DNA of 64,000 bases, taken from positions 4,381,001 through 4,445,000 of the forward strand of contig NZ_CP116346.1 in NCBI RefSeq assembly GCF_030254645.1. Reading direction: 5' to 3'. Below, in pieces: positions 1-8,203 of the stretch; the first letter of the stretch is position 1, and every line of letters begins with the position of its first letter. Under the pieces are notes generated by a model. That model was not told the DNA's origin, did no database searches, and saw only the letters and a list, made by a program, of their open reading frames with translations. The DNA comes from Paucibacter sediminis. GTDB taxonomy: Bacteria > Pseudomonadota > Gammaproteobacteria > Burkholderiales > Burkholderiaceae_C. The translations under genes and the position numbers were made by a program.

Positions 1-147
1 ATTGAAAAGCTGGGCTTGCTCACCGAGCTGCGTGCTCGCGAGTTCTACGAAAAGCCCACGGCTGAGCGCAAGCGCAAGAAGGCTGCGGCCGTCAAGCGCC
101 ACTACAAGCGCGTGCGCAGCATGCAGCTGCCGAAGAAGCTGTACTGA
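1..147 (+). CDS. rpsU: 30S ribosomal protein S21, C-terminal part
   Basis: The last 48 codons of S21 are visible, ending in TGA at 145-147; the start lies left of the window. The reading begins [19 protein letters not shown] and continues into the very basic tail ([14 protein letters not shown]) typical of the family. S21 binds the 30S platform near the anti-Shine-Dalgarno region. It sits upstream of yqeY, the usual order in many proteobacteria. A terminator-like hairpin lies between the two genes. Confidence 0.95.
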
Positions 148-194
148 TCGGTCTCGATTAGTCGCTTCGGGAAAGGCCTCGGCCTCTCCGATCA

Positions 195-225
195 AGCCCG
201 CGCAGGACGCTGCCGCGGGCTTTTT
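195..225 (+). terminator. Rho-independent terminator after rpsU
   Basis: GCCCGCG at 196-202 pairs with CGCGGGC at 214-220 around an 11-nt loop and is followed directly by TTTTT. It should end rpsU transcription, or reduce read-through into yqeY 30 bp downstream. Confidence 0.8.
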
Positions 226-255
226 CCATTCTGGAACAGCCAACAAGGAATTCTG

Positions 256-702
256 ATGAGCCTGAAAGATCGCATTACCGAAGACATGAAGGCCGCCATG
301 CGTGCCAAGGAGATGGACAAGCTCTCCACCATCCGCATGCTGCTGGCCGCCGTCAAGCAAAAGGAAGTGGACGAGCGCGTGGTGGTGGATGATGCCGCCC
401 TGATCGCCATCGTCGACAAGCTGATCAAGCAGCGCAAGGATTCGATCAGCCAGTTCAGCGCCGCCGGCCGCCAGGATCTGGCCGACAAGGAAAGCGCCGA
501 ACTGCCGGTGCTGGAAGCCTATCTGCCGCAGCGCCTGAGCGCGGAGGAAATCAAGGCCGCCGTGCTCGCCATCGTCGCCGAGCTGGGCGCCAAGGGTCCC
601 GGCGACATGGGCAAGGTGATGGGCGCGGTGAAGGCACAATTGGCCGGCAAGGCCGACATGTCCCTGGTCTCGGCCGCCGTCAAACAAGCCCTCAGCAACT
701 GA
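256..702 (+). CDS. GatB/YqeY family protein
   Basis: 148-aa YqeY-family protein, a stand-alone relative of the GatB tail domain that binds tRNA in the amidotransferase. Here it is probably a small tRNA- or RNA-associated protein of unknown exact role. The N-terminal part (MSLKDRITEDMKAAMRAKE) and the segment with KQRKDSI and EAYLPQRLS are family hallmarks, and length is typical (about 150 aa). It starts at ATG 256, just after the rpsU terminator, matching the conserved rpsU-yqeY order. Confidence 0.92.
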   Translation: MSLKDRITEDMKAAMRAKEMDKLSTIRMLLAAVKQKEVDERVVVDDAALIAIVDKLIKQRKDSISQFSAAGRQDLADKESAELPVLEAYLPQRLSAEEIKAAVLAIVAELGAKGPGDMGKVMGAVKAQLAGKADMSLVSAAVKQALSN

Positions 703-710
703 ATCACACC

Positions 711-1052
711 ATGAGTCTGCCCGCCCAAGCCCTGACCCCCGAGCTCAGCGTCGCCCCGCAGCTGGATCCCTCCGCCATGGCGGCGGCGGCGGCGGCGGGC
801 TTTCGCAGCGTGATCAACAACCGGCCGGACTTCGAGGGCGGCCCCGAGCAACCCACCGCGGCGCAGATGGAAGCAGCGGCGCTGGCCGCCGGCCTGGCCT
901 ACGCCTACCTCCCGGTCAACGGCGCCTACCAGTCGCCCGAAGAGATCGCGCAGTTCAAGCAGTTGCTGGAGCGCCTGCCCAAGCCCGTGCTGGCCTTCTG
1001 CCGCTCGGGCGCGCGCTCGACCAAGCTCTTCATGGCCGCCACGGCCCCCTGA
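711..1052 (+). CDS. TIGR01244/DUF442 family phosphatase-fold (sulfur-transfer-like) protein
   Basis: 113-aa protein of the DUF442 (TIGR01244, 'beta-lactamase hydrolase-like') family, a tyrosine-phosphatase-like fold. The segment FRSVINNRPDFEGGPEQP resembles the domain start. The active-site loop is CRSGARS near residue 98, so the nucleophilic Cys and the Arg are present. Family members are linked to sulfide or persulfide chemistry and are sometimes fused to a metallo-beta-lactamase domain; no such fusion is present here. No clear ribosome-binding site precedes ATG 711, which follows the yqeY stop by 8 bp, so the two may be cotranscribed. The physiological substrate is unknown. Confidence 0.8.
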   Translation: MSLPAQALTPELSVAPQLDPSAMAAAAAAGFRSVINNRPDFEGGPEQPTAAQMEAAALAAGLAYAYLPVNGAYQSPEEIAQFKQLLERLPKPVLAFCRSGARSTKLFMAATAP

Positions 1053-1076
1053 GTCTGCGCCCCAAGGGAATACGCG

Positions 1077-1094
1077 CCTAGGACTTGCCCTAGG
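1077..1094. promoter_or_regulatory. paired CCTAGG operator candidate
   Basis: Two copies of the palindrome CCTAGG (1077-1082 and 1089-1094) are separated by 6 bp, upstream of the TRAP permease genes. CTAG-containing sites are scarce in this high-GC sequence, so the 12-bp repeat looks deliberate. The binding protein is unknown. Confidence 0.35.
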
Positions 1095-1151
1095 TCCGGC
1101 GTCCCGTTCAGGCAAGTTTCAGGCCTGGGCTCTTACATTGCGACAAACACT

Positions 1152-1179
1152 CGCGGCAGGCGCTTTTGCGCCTGCCGCG
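1152..1179 (+). repeat. perfect 12-bp hairpin in the TRAP operon leader
   Basis: CGCGGCAGGCGC at 1152-1163 and its exact complement at 1168-1179 surround a TTTT loop. The hairpin ends 20 bp before the AGGAGG ribosome-binding site of the TRAP small permease. No T-run follows, so it is not a normal terminator. It could stabilise the mRNA 5' end or act as an attenuator. Confidence 0.6.
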
Positions 1180-1210
1180 TGCGCTCGCATCAAGAACTCA
1201 GGAGGCATTC

Positions 1211-1810
1211 GTGTCCTTACTCCTCAAGCTTTCCGGCCTGATCGATGGCCTCAACCGCTTCGTCGGCCGTTGGGTCATCTGGCTGATCCTCGGATCGACC
1301 GCCATCAGCGCCATCAACGCCGTGGTGCGCAAGGCCTTCAACTACAGCTCCAATGCCTTTCTCGAAGTGCAGTGGTATCTGTTTGCCGCCTCGTTCCTGC
1401 TGGCAGCCGGCTACACCCTGCTGAACAACGAGCATGTGCGCATCGACGTGGTGGTGGGCCGCTTCTCCAAGCGCGTGCAGACCTGGGTCGATATCTTCGG
1501 CTTCGTGGTGTTCCTGCTGCCGCTGTGCTTCACGGTGCTCTACCTCGGCATCCCCTTCTTTCTGCAGGGCTACCACTCCAATGAGGTGTCCTCCAACGCC
1601 GGCGGCCTGACGCTCTGGCCGGTCTACTTGCTCATGCCTCTCGGCTTTGGCCTGCTGCTGCTGCAAGGCCTGAGCGAGCTGATCAAGCGCTTCGCCTTTT
1701 TGCAGGGCCTGATTCCCGACCCGACCCTCAAGGTCGCCGCCATGACGCCGGAAGAGGAGTTGGCAGAAGCCATCCGCCTGGCGGCCGAACAGAAGAAGAA
1801 CCAGGCCTGA
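1211..1810 (+). CDS. TRAP transporter small permease (DctQ/TakQ-like)
   Basis: 199-aa inner-membrane subunit of a tripartite ATP-independent periplasmic transporter. Four hydrophobic segments are visible (about residues 17-37, 50-70, 95-118 and 138-160), with the conserved FLEVQWYLFAASFLLAAGY segment in the second. The GTG start at 1211 is chosen because a perfect AGGAGG lies 5 nt upstream; an upstream in-frame start at 1166 would fall inside the leader hairpin. It forms an operon with the large permease (13-bp gap). The binding protein at 4363-5445 belongs to the same system by similarity but is on the opposite strand. Confidence 0.9.
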   Translation: MSLLLKLSGLIDGLNRFVGRWVIWLILGSTAISAINAVVRKAFNYSSNAFLEVQWYLFAASFLLAAGYTLLNNEHVRIDVVVGRFSKRVQTWVDIFGFVVFLLPLCFTVLYLGIPFFLQGYHSNEVSSNAGGLTLWPVYLLMPLGFGLLLLQGLSELIKRFAFLQGLIPDPTLKVAAMTPEEELAEAIRLAAEQKKNQA

Positions 1811-1823
1811 GGGAGCTGCATCC

Positions 1824-3590
1824 ATGGAATTTCTAGCCAACAACCTGGCCCCCATCATGTTTGCGGGGCTGATCGTGTTCCTGCTGATGGGCTTTCCGGT
1901 CGCCTTCAGCCTGGGCGCCTGCGGCCTTTTCTTCGGCTTCATCGGCATCGAGCTGAACGTGCTGCCGGCCTCGCTGATGCAGGCCCTGCCGCTGCGCATC
2001 TTCGGCATCATGAAGAACGACACGCTGCTGGCGATCCCGTTCTTCACCCTGATGGGCCTGATATTGGAACGCTCGGGCATGGCCGAGGATCTGCTCGACA
2101 CCATCGGCCAGCTGTTCGGCCCGATTCGCGGCGGCCTCGCCTTCGCGGTGATCTTCGTGGGCGCGCTGCTCGCCGCCACCACCGGCGTGGTGGCCGCTTC
2201 GGTGATCTCGATGGGCCTGATCTCGCTGCCCATCATGCTGCGCTACGGCTATGACCGCCGGGTCGCCTCCGGCGTGATCGCCGCCTCCGGCACGCTGGCC
2301 CAGATCATTCCGCCCTCGCTGGTGCTCATCATCCTGGCCGACCAGCTCGGCAAGAGCGTGGGCGACATGTACAAGGGCGCCTTCGTGCCCGGCTTCGTGC
2401 TGACCGGCCTCTACACCCTCTACATCATTGGCATCGCCATCTTCAAGCCCAAGTGGGTGCCGGCGCTGCCGCTGGAGGCACGCTCGATCCGCGAAGACAA
2501 CGGCAAGAGCGGCCTCGCCTCGCTGGGCATCCTGACCCTGGTGTCGGTGGGCGTGGCGGTCTACTTCGGCGAACACTACGGCCAGGTGCTGGGCTACTTC
2601 AAGGGCGAAGCCGTCAGCAACGTGCCGCTGGACGAAACCATCGTCGTCTCGATGTCGGTGGGCGTCGGCCTGGCCTTCCTGGCTTCGGTCGTGAACAAGC
2701 TCACCGGCCTGGGCCTGCTCTCGCGCATGGCCGAGCGTGTCACCTTTGTGCTGATCCCGCCGCTGGCGCTGATCTTCCTGGTGCTGGGCACCATCTTCCT
2801 GGGCATCGCCACCCCCACCGAGGGTGGCGCCATGGGTGCCATGGGCGCGCTGCTGATGGCGCTGGCGCGCGGGCGCCTGAGCGGCAAGCTGCTGACGCAG
2901 GCGCTGACCTCCACCACCAAGCTGGCCTGTTTCGTGGTGTTCATCCTGATCGGCTCCACGGTGTTCAGCCTGTCCTTCCAGGGCGTGGACGGCCCCAAGT
3001 GGGTCGAGCATCTGCTTACCAGCCTGCCCGGCGGCCAGCTGGGCTTCCTGATCTTCGTGAACCTGCTGATCTTCGTGCTGGCCTTCTTCCTGGACTTCTT
3101 CGAACTCAGCTTCATCGTCGTGCCGCTGCTGGGGCCCGTCGCGGAGAAGCTGGGCATCGATCTGATCTGGTTCGGTGTGCTGCTGGGCGTCAATATGCAG
3201 ACCAGCTTCATGCATCCGCCCTTCGGCTTCGCCCTCTTCTACCTGCGCAGCGTCGCGCCGCTCACCGATTACATCGACAAGCTCACCGGCCGCAAGATCG
3301 CGCGCATCACCACGGGCCAGATCTACTGGGGTGCGGTGCCCTTCGTGGTGATCCAGATCATCATGGTCGGGCTCATCATCGCCTTCCCCAACCTGGTCTC
3401 GGGCGGCATTGGCAAGCATGAGGCGCTGGACACCAGCAATGTGCAGTTGGACGTGCAGCCCGCCGACGACAACTCGGCCAAGGAGATGGACGCCAACGCC
3501 CTGTTCGGGCCGGGCGACGGCGCCGCCTCGGCGCCCGTCAAGCCGGCCTCGGCGAGCAGTGATCCGCTGGAAGCGGCGGCCGGCAAATAA
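1824..3590 (+). CDS. TRAP transporter large permease (DctM/TakM-like)
   Basis: 588-aa multi-spanning DctM-family permease that uses an ion gradient to import the ligand delivered by the periplasmic binding protein. It starts MEFLANNLAPIMFAGLIVFL and contains family blocks such as IPFFTLMGLILERSGMAEDL, GTLAQIIPPSLVLIILADQLG and FLDFFELSFIVVPLLGPV. It is longer than the ~430-aa DctM type, with an extra central segment (about residues 205-300) and a soluble Ala/Asp-rich tail of about 60 residues. That long form accompanies TakP-type (2-oxo acid) systems. A strong terminator follows. Confidence 0.93.
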   Translation: MEFLANNLAPIMFAGLIVFLLMGFPVAFSLGACGLFFGFIGIELNVLPASLMQALPLRIFGIMKNDTLLAIPFFTLMGLILERSGMAEDLLDTIGQLFGPIRGGLAFAVIFVGALLAATTGVVAASVISMGLISLPIMLRYGYDRRVASGVIAASGTLAQIIPPSLVLIILADQLGKSVGDMYKGAFVPGFVLTGLYTLYIIGIAIFKPKWVPALPLEARSIREDNGKSGLASLGILTLVSVGVAVYFGEHYGQVLGYFKGEAVSNVPLDETIVVSMSVGVGLAFLASVVNKLTGLGLLSRMAERVTFVLIPPLALIFLVLGTIFLGIATPTEGGAMGAMGALLMALARGRLSGKLLTQALTSTTKLACFVVFILIGSTVFSLSFQGVDGPKWVEHLLTSLPGGQLGFLIFVNLLIFVLAFFLDFFELSFIVVPLLGPVAEKLGIDLIWFGVLLGVNMQTSFMHPPFGFALFYLRSVAPLTDYIDKLTGRKIARITTGQIYWGAVPFVVIQIIMVGLIIAFPNLVSGGIGKHEALDTSNVQLDVQPADDNSAKEMDANALFGPGDGAASAPVKPASASSDPLEAAAGK

Positions 3591-3610
3591 GGCTGCTCCA
3601 CTAAGCTCCA

Positions 3611-3638
3611 AGGGCCGCCGCTGGCGGCCCTCTTTTTT
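3611..3638 (+). terminator. Rho-independent terminator after the TRAP permease operon
   Basis: AGGGCCGCC at 3611-3619 pairs with GGCGGCCCT at 3623-3631 around a 3-nt loop, followed by CTTTTTT. Confidence 0.9.
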
Positions 3639-4294
3639 GGTTCTTCGCCGATGTGTGGGGAAGCTTCCAGAAGTACTGGCAGCGAGTGAGTTCGCGCCGC
3701 GGCCCAGGCCGGCAGGCACTCGGCCCCAGAGGCGGAGGCCTTCACTGCGTTCAGGCCCCCCTCGCTGCTCACCAAACCGGGACTCGCGCAGAACTCGCCC
3801 TCGCACCCCTGCGGGCCGTTGTCCGCCTGCGGCGGCCAACTGTGCTCGGTGCTCAAACAAGCTGCGCTCGACGCATCGCCTGGAGCGATGCGCAACCCGG
3901 TTTGGCTGCGCGGCTCGGCACCACCAATGGGGCCTCGCACCTACCGGCCTGGGCCGCTCGAAGCACGCTCGTGGCACGAGGAGCGCGCACAAGCAGCGGT
4001 GTTGGCACAGCCCTGGGCGGGTGGTTGCGAAGGCCCTTTGCGCTGCCGAGCAGCGCAGCGCCTTGTGGCCGCGCGCGTATTCGCGCGCTTCAAGCTCTGG
4101 ATTGGCGCAGCCTGTCTGAGCGCAATGAGCGCAGCGAATGCAGCGAGTTCTGCGCCAGGCCGCAAGGCGCGAGCAGCGCAGGGGAGCCCGAGCGTAGCGA
4201 GGGCCTGCGCAGCCGGGCCGCAGCGGCCACCCGCCCAGGGCTTTGCCGTCCGCCCCACCTTGATAGAGGCTTCCCCGCACATCGGCGATGAACC
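3639..4294. repeat. 656-bp non-coding block with 27-bp terminal inverted repeats
   Basis: This gap between the convergent TRAP genes holds no convincing gene; long frames exist on both strands only because stops are rare at this GC. Its ends (3639-3665 and 4268-4294) are inverted repeats matching at 24 of 27 positions, centred on CGCCGATGTG and its complement. Further inverted pairs are nested inside: GCGCAGAACTCGC (3787-3799) with its complement at 4143-4155, and CCAAACCGGG (3772-3781) with its complement at 3896-3905. A short-period patch (GCGCAATGAGCGCAGCGAAT and on) lies near 4120-4150. The whole could fold back on itself. No transposase or target duplication was seen. It may be a MITE-like relic or a lineage-specific intergenic repeat. 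Confidence 0.55.
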
Positions 4295-4308
4295 TTTTTT
4301 TGCGCGCA

Positions 4309-4346
4309 CAAAAAGGCCCGACAGGTTGTGAAACCTGCCGGGCCTT
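4309..4346 (-). terminator. Rho-independent terminator of the TRAP binding-protein gene
   Basis: On the minus strand a 15-bp stem (4332-4346 with 4313-4327, one mismatch) with a 4-nt loop is followed by TTTT. It sits 16 bp beyond the stop of the leftward takP-like gene. Confidence 0.85.
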
Positions 4347-4362
4347 GCGAGCGCCGCGCTGC

Positions 4363-5445
4363 TTAGAGCTTCTGCGCCTGCATGAAGTCGTCGAACCCGG
4401 CCTCGGCAAAACGGAACCAAAGGTTCTGCTCGCGGCGGAACTTGGACCAGTCCTCGTAGACCTTCTTCCAGTTCGGATTCTTGGCCGAGAGCTCGCTGTA
4501 GAGCGCCTGCGATTCCTTAAAGGCCGCCTCCATCACGTCCTTGGGCATGCGGAACAGCTTGGTGCCGCCGGCCACCAACTGGCGCAGGGCATCCGGGTTC
4601 TTGGCATCGTACTTGGCCTGCATGTCGGTGTGCGCCATCGCGGTGGCGGCCTCGACGATCGCCTTGTACTCGGCGCTCAGGCCCTCATAGGCCTTGGTGT
4701 TGATGAAGAAGTCCAGCTGCGGGCCGCCTTCCCACCAGGCCGGGTAGGCATAGTACGGGGCCACCTTGTTGAAGCCCAGCTTCTGGTCGTCATAGGGGCC
4801 CACCCACTCGGCCGCATCGATGGTGCCCTTCTCCAGCGATTGGTAGATTTCTCCGCCGGGAATGTTCTGCGGCACACCACCGATGCGCTCCAGCACGCGG
4901 CCGGCAAAACCGCCGATACGCATCTTCTGGCCCTTGATGTCGGCCAGGCTCTTCACTTCCTTGCGATACCAGCCACCCATCTGCGCACCGGTATTGCCGC
5001 CCAGGAAGTTGATGATGTTGTAGTTGCGATAGAACTCGCGCATCAGCTTCAGGCCATTGCCCTCGATCATCCAGGCGGTGTTCTGGCGGCTGTTCAGGCC
5101 AAAGGGAACGGCGCAGCCCAGCGCGAAGGTCTCGTCCTTGCCGAAGAAGTAGTAGGGCGCGGTATGTGCAATCTCGACCGTGCCGTCCTTCACCGCATCA
5201 ACCACGCCGAACGGGGGCATCAACTCGCCACCAGCGTGCACCGAAATCTGGAACTTGCCGCCGGTCATCTCGCCGACCTTCTTGGCGAACACATCGGCCG
5301 CGCCAAAGATGGTGTCCAAGGACTTTGGGAAACTCGAAGCCAGGCGCCAGCGGATATTCGCTTGTGCCTGCACGATGGCAGGCGCAGCGCCCGCGGCCAA
5401 GACCCCGGCCAAACCTGCCTGACGGACGAAGGAACGACGTTCCAT
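4363..5445 (-). CDS. TRAP periplasmic binding protein, TakP-like (2-oxo acid type)
   Basis: 360-aa DctP-family solute-binding protein. The start is ATG 5445, with AGGAGC 7 nt upstream; it gives a twin-arginine-type signal MERRSFVRQAGLAG and a signal-peptidase site after VQAQA. The mature protein opens WRLASSFPKSLDTIFG and carries QMGGWYRKE, GTIDAAEWVGPYDD and YPAWWEGGPQ. These blocks are the ones I recall from the alpha-keto-acid binding protein TakP of Rhodobacter, so pyruvate or other 2-oxo acids are the likely ligands (family knowledge, not shown here). It is convergent with its permease genes, an unusual layout for a TRAP system. Confidence 0.9.
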   Translation of the reverse strand: MERRSFVRQAGLAGVLAAGAAPAIVQAQANIRWRLASSFPKSLDTIFGAADVFAKKVGEMTGGKFQISVHAGGELMPPFGVVDAVKDGTVEIAHTAPYYFFGKDETFALGCAVPFGLNSRQNTAWMIEGNGLKLMREFYRNYNIINFLGGNTGAQMGGWYRKEVKSLADIKGQKMRIGGFAGRVLERIGGVPQNIPGGEIYQSLEKGTIDAAEWVGPYDDQKLGFNKVAPYYAYPAWWEGGPQLDFFINTKAYEGLSAEYKAIVEAATAMAHTDMQAKYDAKNPDALRQLVAGGTKLFRMPKDVMEAAFKESQALYSELSAKNPNWKKVYEDWSKFRREQNLWFRFAEAGFDDFMQAQKL

Positions 5446-5572
5446 AAGCTTGCTCCTAGTAATTGAAATGCACAGAGATGCGCGCAAATTCTAGGAGTGG
5501 CGAAATGCCAGCTTCACGGGTACAAACCCCTGCGAAATAGGCTAGTAAATCGACCGCCCCTGCAGCGAATCG

Positions 5573-6949
5573 TCAGCTGCCCGCAAGCTTCATGCGATCG
5601 ATCAGCACCGAGCCCACGGTCTTGCTGCCCAGGGTGTACTGGTCGTTGCCGATGCCGACGATGCCCTTGAGCATGTCCTTCATATTGCCGGCAATGGTGA
5701 CCTCATGCACCGGGAAGGCGATCTCGCCGTTCTCCACCCAGTAGCCGCTGGCGCCGCGCGAATAGTCGCCGGTCACATAGTTGACGCCCTGCCCCATCAG
5801 CTCGGTGACGAACAGGCCGCGCCCCATGCGCCGCAGCATGGTGTCGAGGCTGTCGCCGGGCGCGGTCAGGCGGCTCGTCATCACCAGATTGTGCGAGCCA
5901 CCGGCATGGCCCGTGGTGCGCATGCCCAGCTTGCGCGCCGAGTAGGTGGAGAGGAAATAGCCCTGCAGCACGCCGGCCTCGACGACGCTGCGCGCATGCG
6001 TGGCCACACCTTCGTCGTCGAAGGGCGCGCTGCCCTTGCCCTTGAGCACATGCGGGTCCTCGTGCACGTCGATATGCGAGGCCAGCACGCTCTGGCCCAG
6101 GCTGTCGAGCAGGAAGCTGGCCTTGCGGTAGAGCGCGCCACCGCTGGTGGCCTGCACCAGCGCGCCCAGCAGCCCAGCCGCCACCGTGCTTTCGAACAGC
6201 ACCGGCACCTCGGCCGTCTTGACCTTGCGCGACTTCAGGCGCGAGAGCGCGCGCTCGGCGGCATAACGGCCCACCGCCTCGGGCGAAGCCAGCTCGGCGG
6301 CATCGCGCATCGAGCTGTACCAGGAATCGCGCTGCATGCCGGCGCCGCGGCCAGCAATCGGCGCCACCGAGAGCGAATGCCGCGAACTGGCGTAGCCGCC
6401 GCGGAAGCCGCGCGTGTTGCCGGAGAAGAAATGCGATTGCTGGGCCGACACCGCCGCGCCCTCGGAATTGGTGATGCGTGCATCCACCGCGAAGGTGGCG
6501 GCCTCGCAGCGCAGCGCCAGCTCGGCGGCCTGCTGGGCGTCGATGTCCCAGGCGTGGAACAGGTCCAGCTCGGGGCGGGCCGCGACGTCGAGCGAGAGGT
6601 CCTGCTCGTCGGGCAGGCCGGCCACCGGATCCTCGGCGGTGAAGCGTGCGATATCGAAGGCGGCGCGCACCGTGTCGTGCAAGGCCTTGGCCGAGAAGTC
6701 CGAGGTGCTGGCATTGCCGCGGCGCTGGCCCACATAGACCGAGATGCCCAGCGACTTGTCGCGGTTGCGCTCCACGTTCTCCAGCTCGCTCCGGCGCACC
6801 GAGACCGAGAGCCCGCAGCCCTCGGACACCTCGGCCCCCGCATCGCTGGCACCCAGGCGTCTGGCCTCGGCGAGCACCTCGTCGATCAACTGGCGAAAAC
6901 GCTCCTGGCTGTAGGCGAAACCGTGGTCAGTGTTGCTGCTTGCTGTCAT
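5573..6949 (-). CDS. pmbA: metalloprotease-related protein PmbA/TldE
   Basis: 458-aa PmbA, the partner of TldD. The heterodimer degrades unfolded peptides, matures microcin B17-type peptides in enterobacteria and processes CcdA; the zinc site is in TldD. Family features include the N-terminal RFRQLIDEVLAEARRLGASDA, SELENVERNRDKSLGISVYVGQRRG, and the C-terminal TGDYSRGASGYWVENGEIAF, HEVTIAGNMKDML and GIGNDQY. Length matches the E. coli protein (about 450 aa). ATG 6949 is preferred over longer in-frame starts, which would run into the divergent darP promoter region. Confidence 0.93.
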   Translation of the reverse strand: MTASSNTDHGFAYSQERFRQLIDEVLAEARRLGASDAGAEVSEGCGLSVSVRRSELENVERNRDKSLGISVYVGQRRGNASTSDFSAKALHDTVRAAFDIARFTAEDPVAGLPDEQDLSLDVAARPELDLFHAWDIDAQQAAELALRCEAATFAVDARITNSEGAAVSAQQSHFFSGNTRGFRGGYASSRHSLSVAPIAGRGAGMQRDSWYSSMRDAAELASPEAVGRYAAERALSRLKSRKVKTAEVPVLFESTVAAGLLGALVQATSGGALYRKASFLLDSLGQSVLASHIDVHEDPHVLKGKGSAPFDDEGVATHARSVVEAGVLQGYFLSTYSARKLGMRTTGHAGGSHNLVMTSRLTAPGDSLDTMLRRMGRGLFVTELMGQGVNYVTGDYSRGASGYWVENGEIAFPVHEVTIAGNMKDMLKGIVGIGNDQYTLGSKTVGSVLIDRMKLAGS

Positions 6950-7053
6950 GGATGCTGATGCTGTTCTGTGGGGCGAGGAACGCCGGACGACTATCATACG
7001 GGGCCGTGCCCCCGCCCCGAAGTACACCACCGCGGCCACCCAGCAGCAGCCAG

Positions 7054-7632
7054 ATGCCACAACATTACGAAGAACAAGCCGCGGACGACGAGTTCGATCG
7101 TCCCAGCAAGAGCCAGAAGAAGCGCGAGATGCATGATCTGCAGTCGCTGGGCGAAGACCTGCTGGCCCTGCCCAGCAGCCGCCTCGCGCCGCTGGACCTG
7201 CCCGAGATTCTTTTCGACGCCATCAAGGCCGCCAAGAAGATCACCAATTTCGAGGGCAAGCGCCGCCAGGTGCAGTACATCGGCAAGCTGATGCGCAAGG
7301 TCGACCCCGAGCCGCTGCGCCAGGCGGTGGCCGATTTCAAGCTGGGGCGCGCCAAGGACAGCCTGGCCCTGCACCAGAGCGAGCGCTGGCGCGAGCGCCT
7401 GCTCGACAACGACGAAGCCCTGCAGGCCTTCATCGCCGAGCATGGCGGCACCGACGTGCAGCAGTTGCGCAGCCTGGTGCGCGCCGCGCGCAAGGACGCC
7501 GCCAACGAGCCCGAGAAGCGCAGCGGCCGCGCCTTCCGCGAACTGTTCCAGTTCATCAAGGCCGAGAACCTGCGCGTCAATGGTCCCGGTGAGCAGGCCG
7601 ACGACATCGAGCCCGAAGACGATGACGAGTGA
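7054..7632 (+). CDS. darP: ribosome-associated protein DarP/YjgA (DUF615)
   Basis: 192-aa DUF615 protein. DarP associates with late 50S assembly intermediates and helps peptidyl-transferase centre maturation. Seen here are the acidic start EEQAADDEFDRPSKSQKKR, the LPEILFDAIKAAKKI and EGKRRQVQYIGKLMRKVD blocks, and GRAFRELFQFIK near the C-terminus. It starts at ATG 7054, diverges from pmbA (a conserved neighbour pair), and overlaps mog by 11 bp. Confidence 0.93.
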   Translation: MPQHYEEQAADDEFDRPSKSQKKREMHDLQSLGEDLLALPSSRLAPLDLPEILFDAIKAAKKITNFEGKRRQVQYIGKLMRKVDPEPLRQAVADFKLGRAKDSLALHQSERWRERLLDNDEALQAFIAEHGGTDVQQLRSLVRAARKDAANEPEKRSGRAFRELFQFIKAENLRVNGPGEQADDIEPEDDDE

Positions 7633-8203
7633 AACCGTACGCATCGGCATCGTCTCGATCAGCGACCGTGCCTCCACCGGTGTCTACGAGGACAAGGGCC
7701 TGCCCGCGCTGCAGGACTGGCTGAGGCGGGCGCTGCTGAACCCGATCGAGTTCGTGCCGCGCCTGATCCCGGACGAGCGCGTCGGCATTGCCGCCACCCT
7801 GCGCGAGCTGGTGGACGAGGCGCGCTGCGACCTGGTGCTGACCACCGGCGGCACCGGGCCGGCGCCGCGCGATGTCACGCCCGAAGCCACGCTGGACGTG
7901 GCCGAGCGCGAAATGCCCGGCTTTGGCGAGCAGATGCGCCAGATCTCGCTGCACTTCGTGCCCACCGCCATCCTGTCGCGCCAGGTGGCGGTGATACGCG
8001 GCAAGAGCCTGATCATCAATCTGCCCGGCCAACCCAAGGCGATTGCCGAGACCCTGGAGGGCCATGCCGCCGCCAGCGGCATCTTCGCCGCCGTGCCCTA
8101 TTGCATCGACCTGATCGGCGGCCCGTATCTCGAAACGCGCGATGCGGTGATCAAGGCCTTTCGGCCCAAGTCGGCGCAGCGCCCGGCACGCCCGGCTACT
8201 TGA
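7622..8203 (+). CDS. mog: molybdopterin adenylyltransferase
   Basis: 193-aa MogA/MoaB-fold enzyme that adenylylates molybdopterin before molybdenum insertion. The N-terminal [19 protein letters not shown], the [17 protein letters not shown] loop and [18 protein letters not shown] are the family's binding and catalytic blocks. ATG 7622 lies inside the end of darP, which suggests translational coupling. Its 3' end overlaps the convergent cysE gene by 8 bp. Confidence 0.93.
   Translation: MTSETVRIGIVSISDRASTGVYEDKGLPALQDWLRRALLNPIEFVPRLIPDERVGIAATLRELVDEARCDLVLTTGGTGPAPRDVTPEATLDVAEREMPGFGEQMRQISLHFVPTAILSRQVAVIRGKSLIINLPGQPKAIAETLEGHAAASGIFAAVPYCIDLIGGPYLETRDAVIKAFRPKSAQRPARPAT

Noticed and set aside
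1138-1584. 148-codon frame starting just before the TRAP small permease in another frame
   Set aside because: Overlaps the permease gene out of frame; Arg/Leu/Pro-rich and without motifs.
3653-4420. Several long frames on both strands in the gap between the TRAP genes
   Set aside because: No ribosome-binding sites, no family-like segments, and Arg/Ala/Pro/Ser-rich composition; the DNA is better explained as an inverted-repeat block.
4288-5466. 392-codon rightward frame opposite the TRAP binding-protein gene
   Set aside because: Antisense to a gene with signal peptide, ribosome-binding site and clear family motifs.
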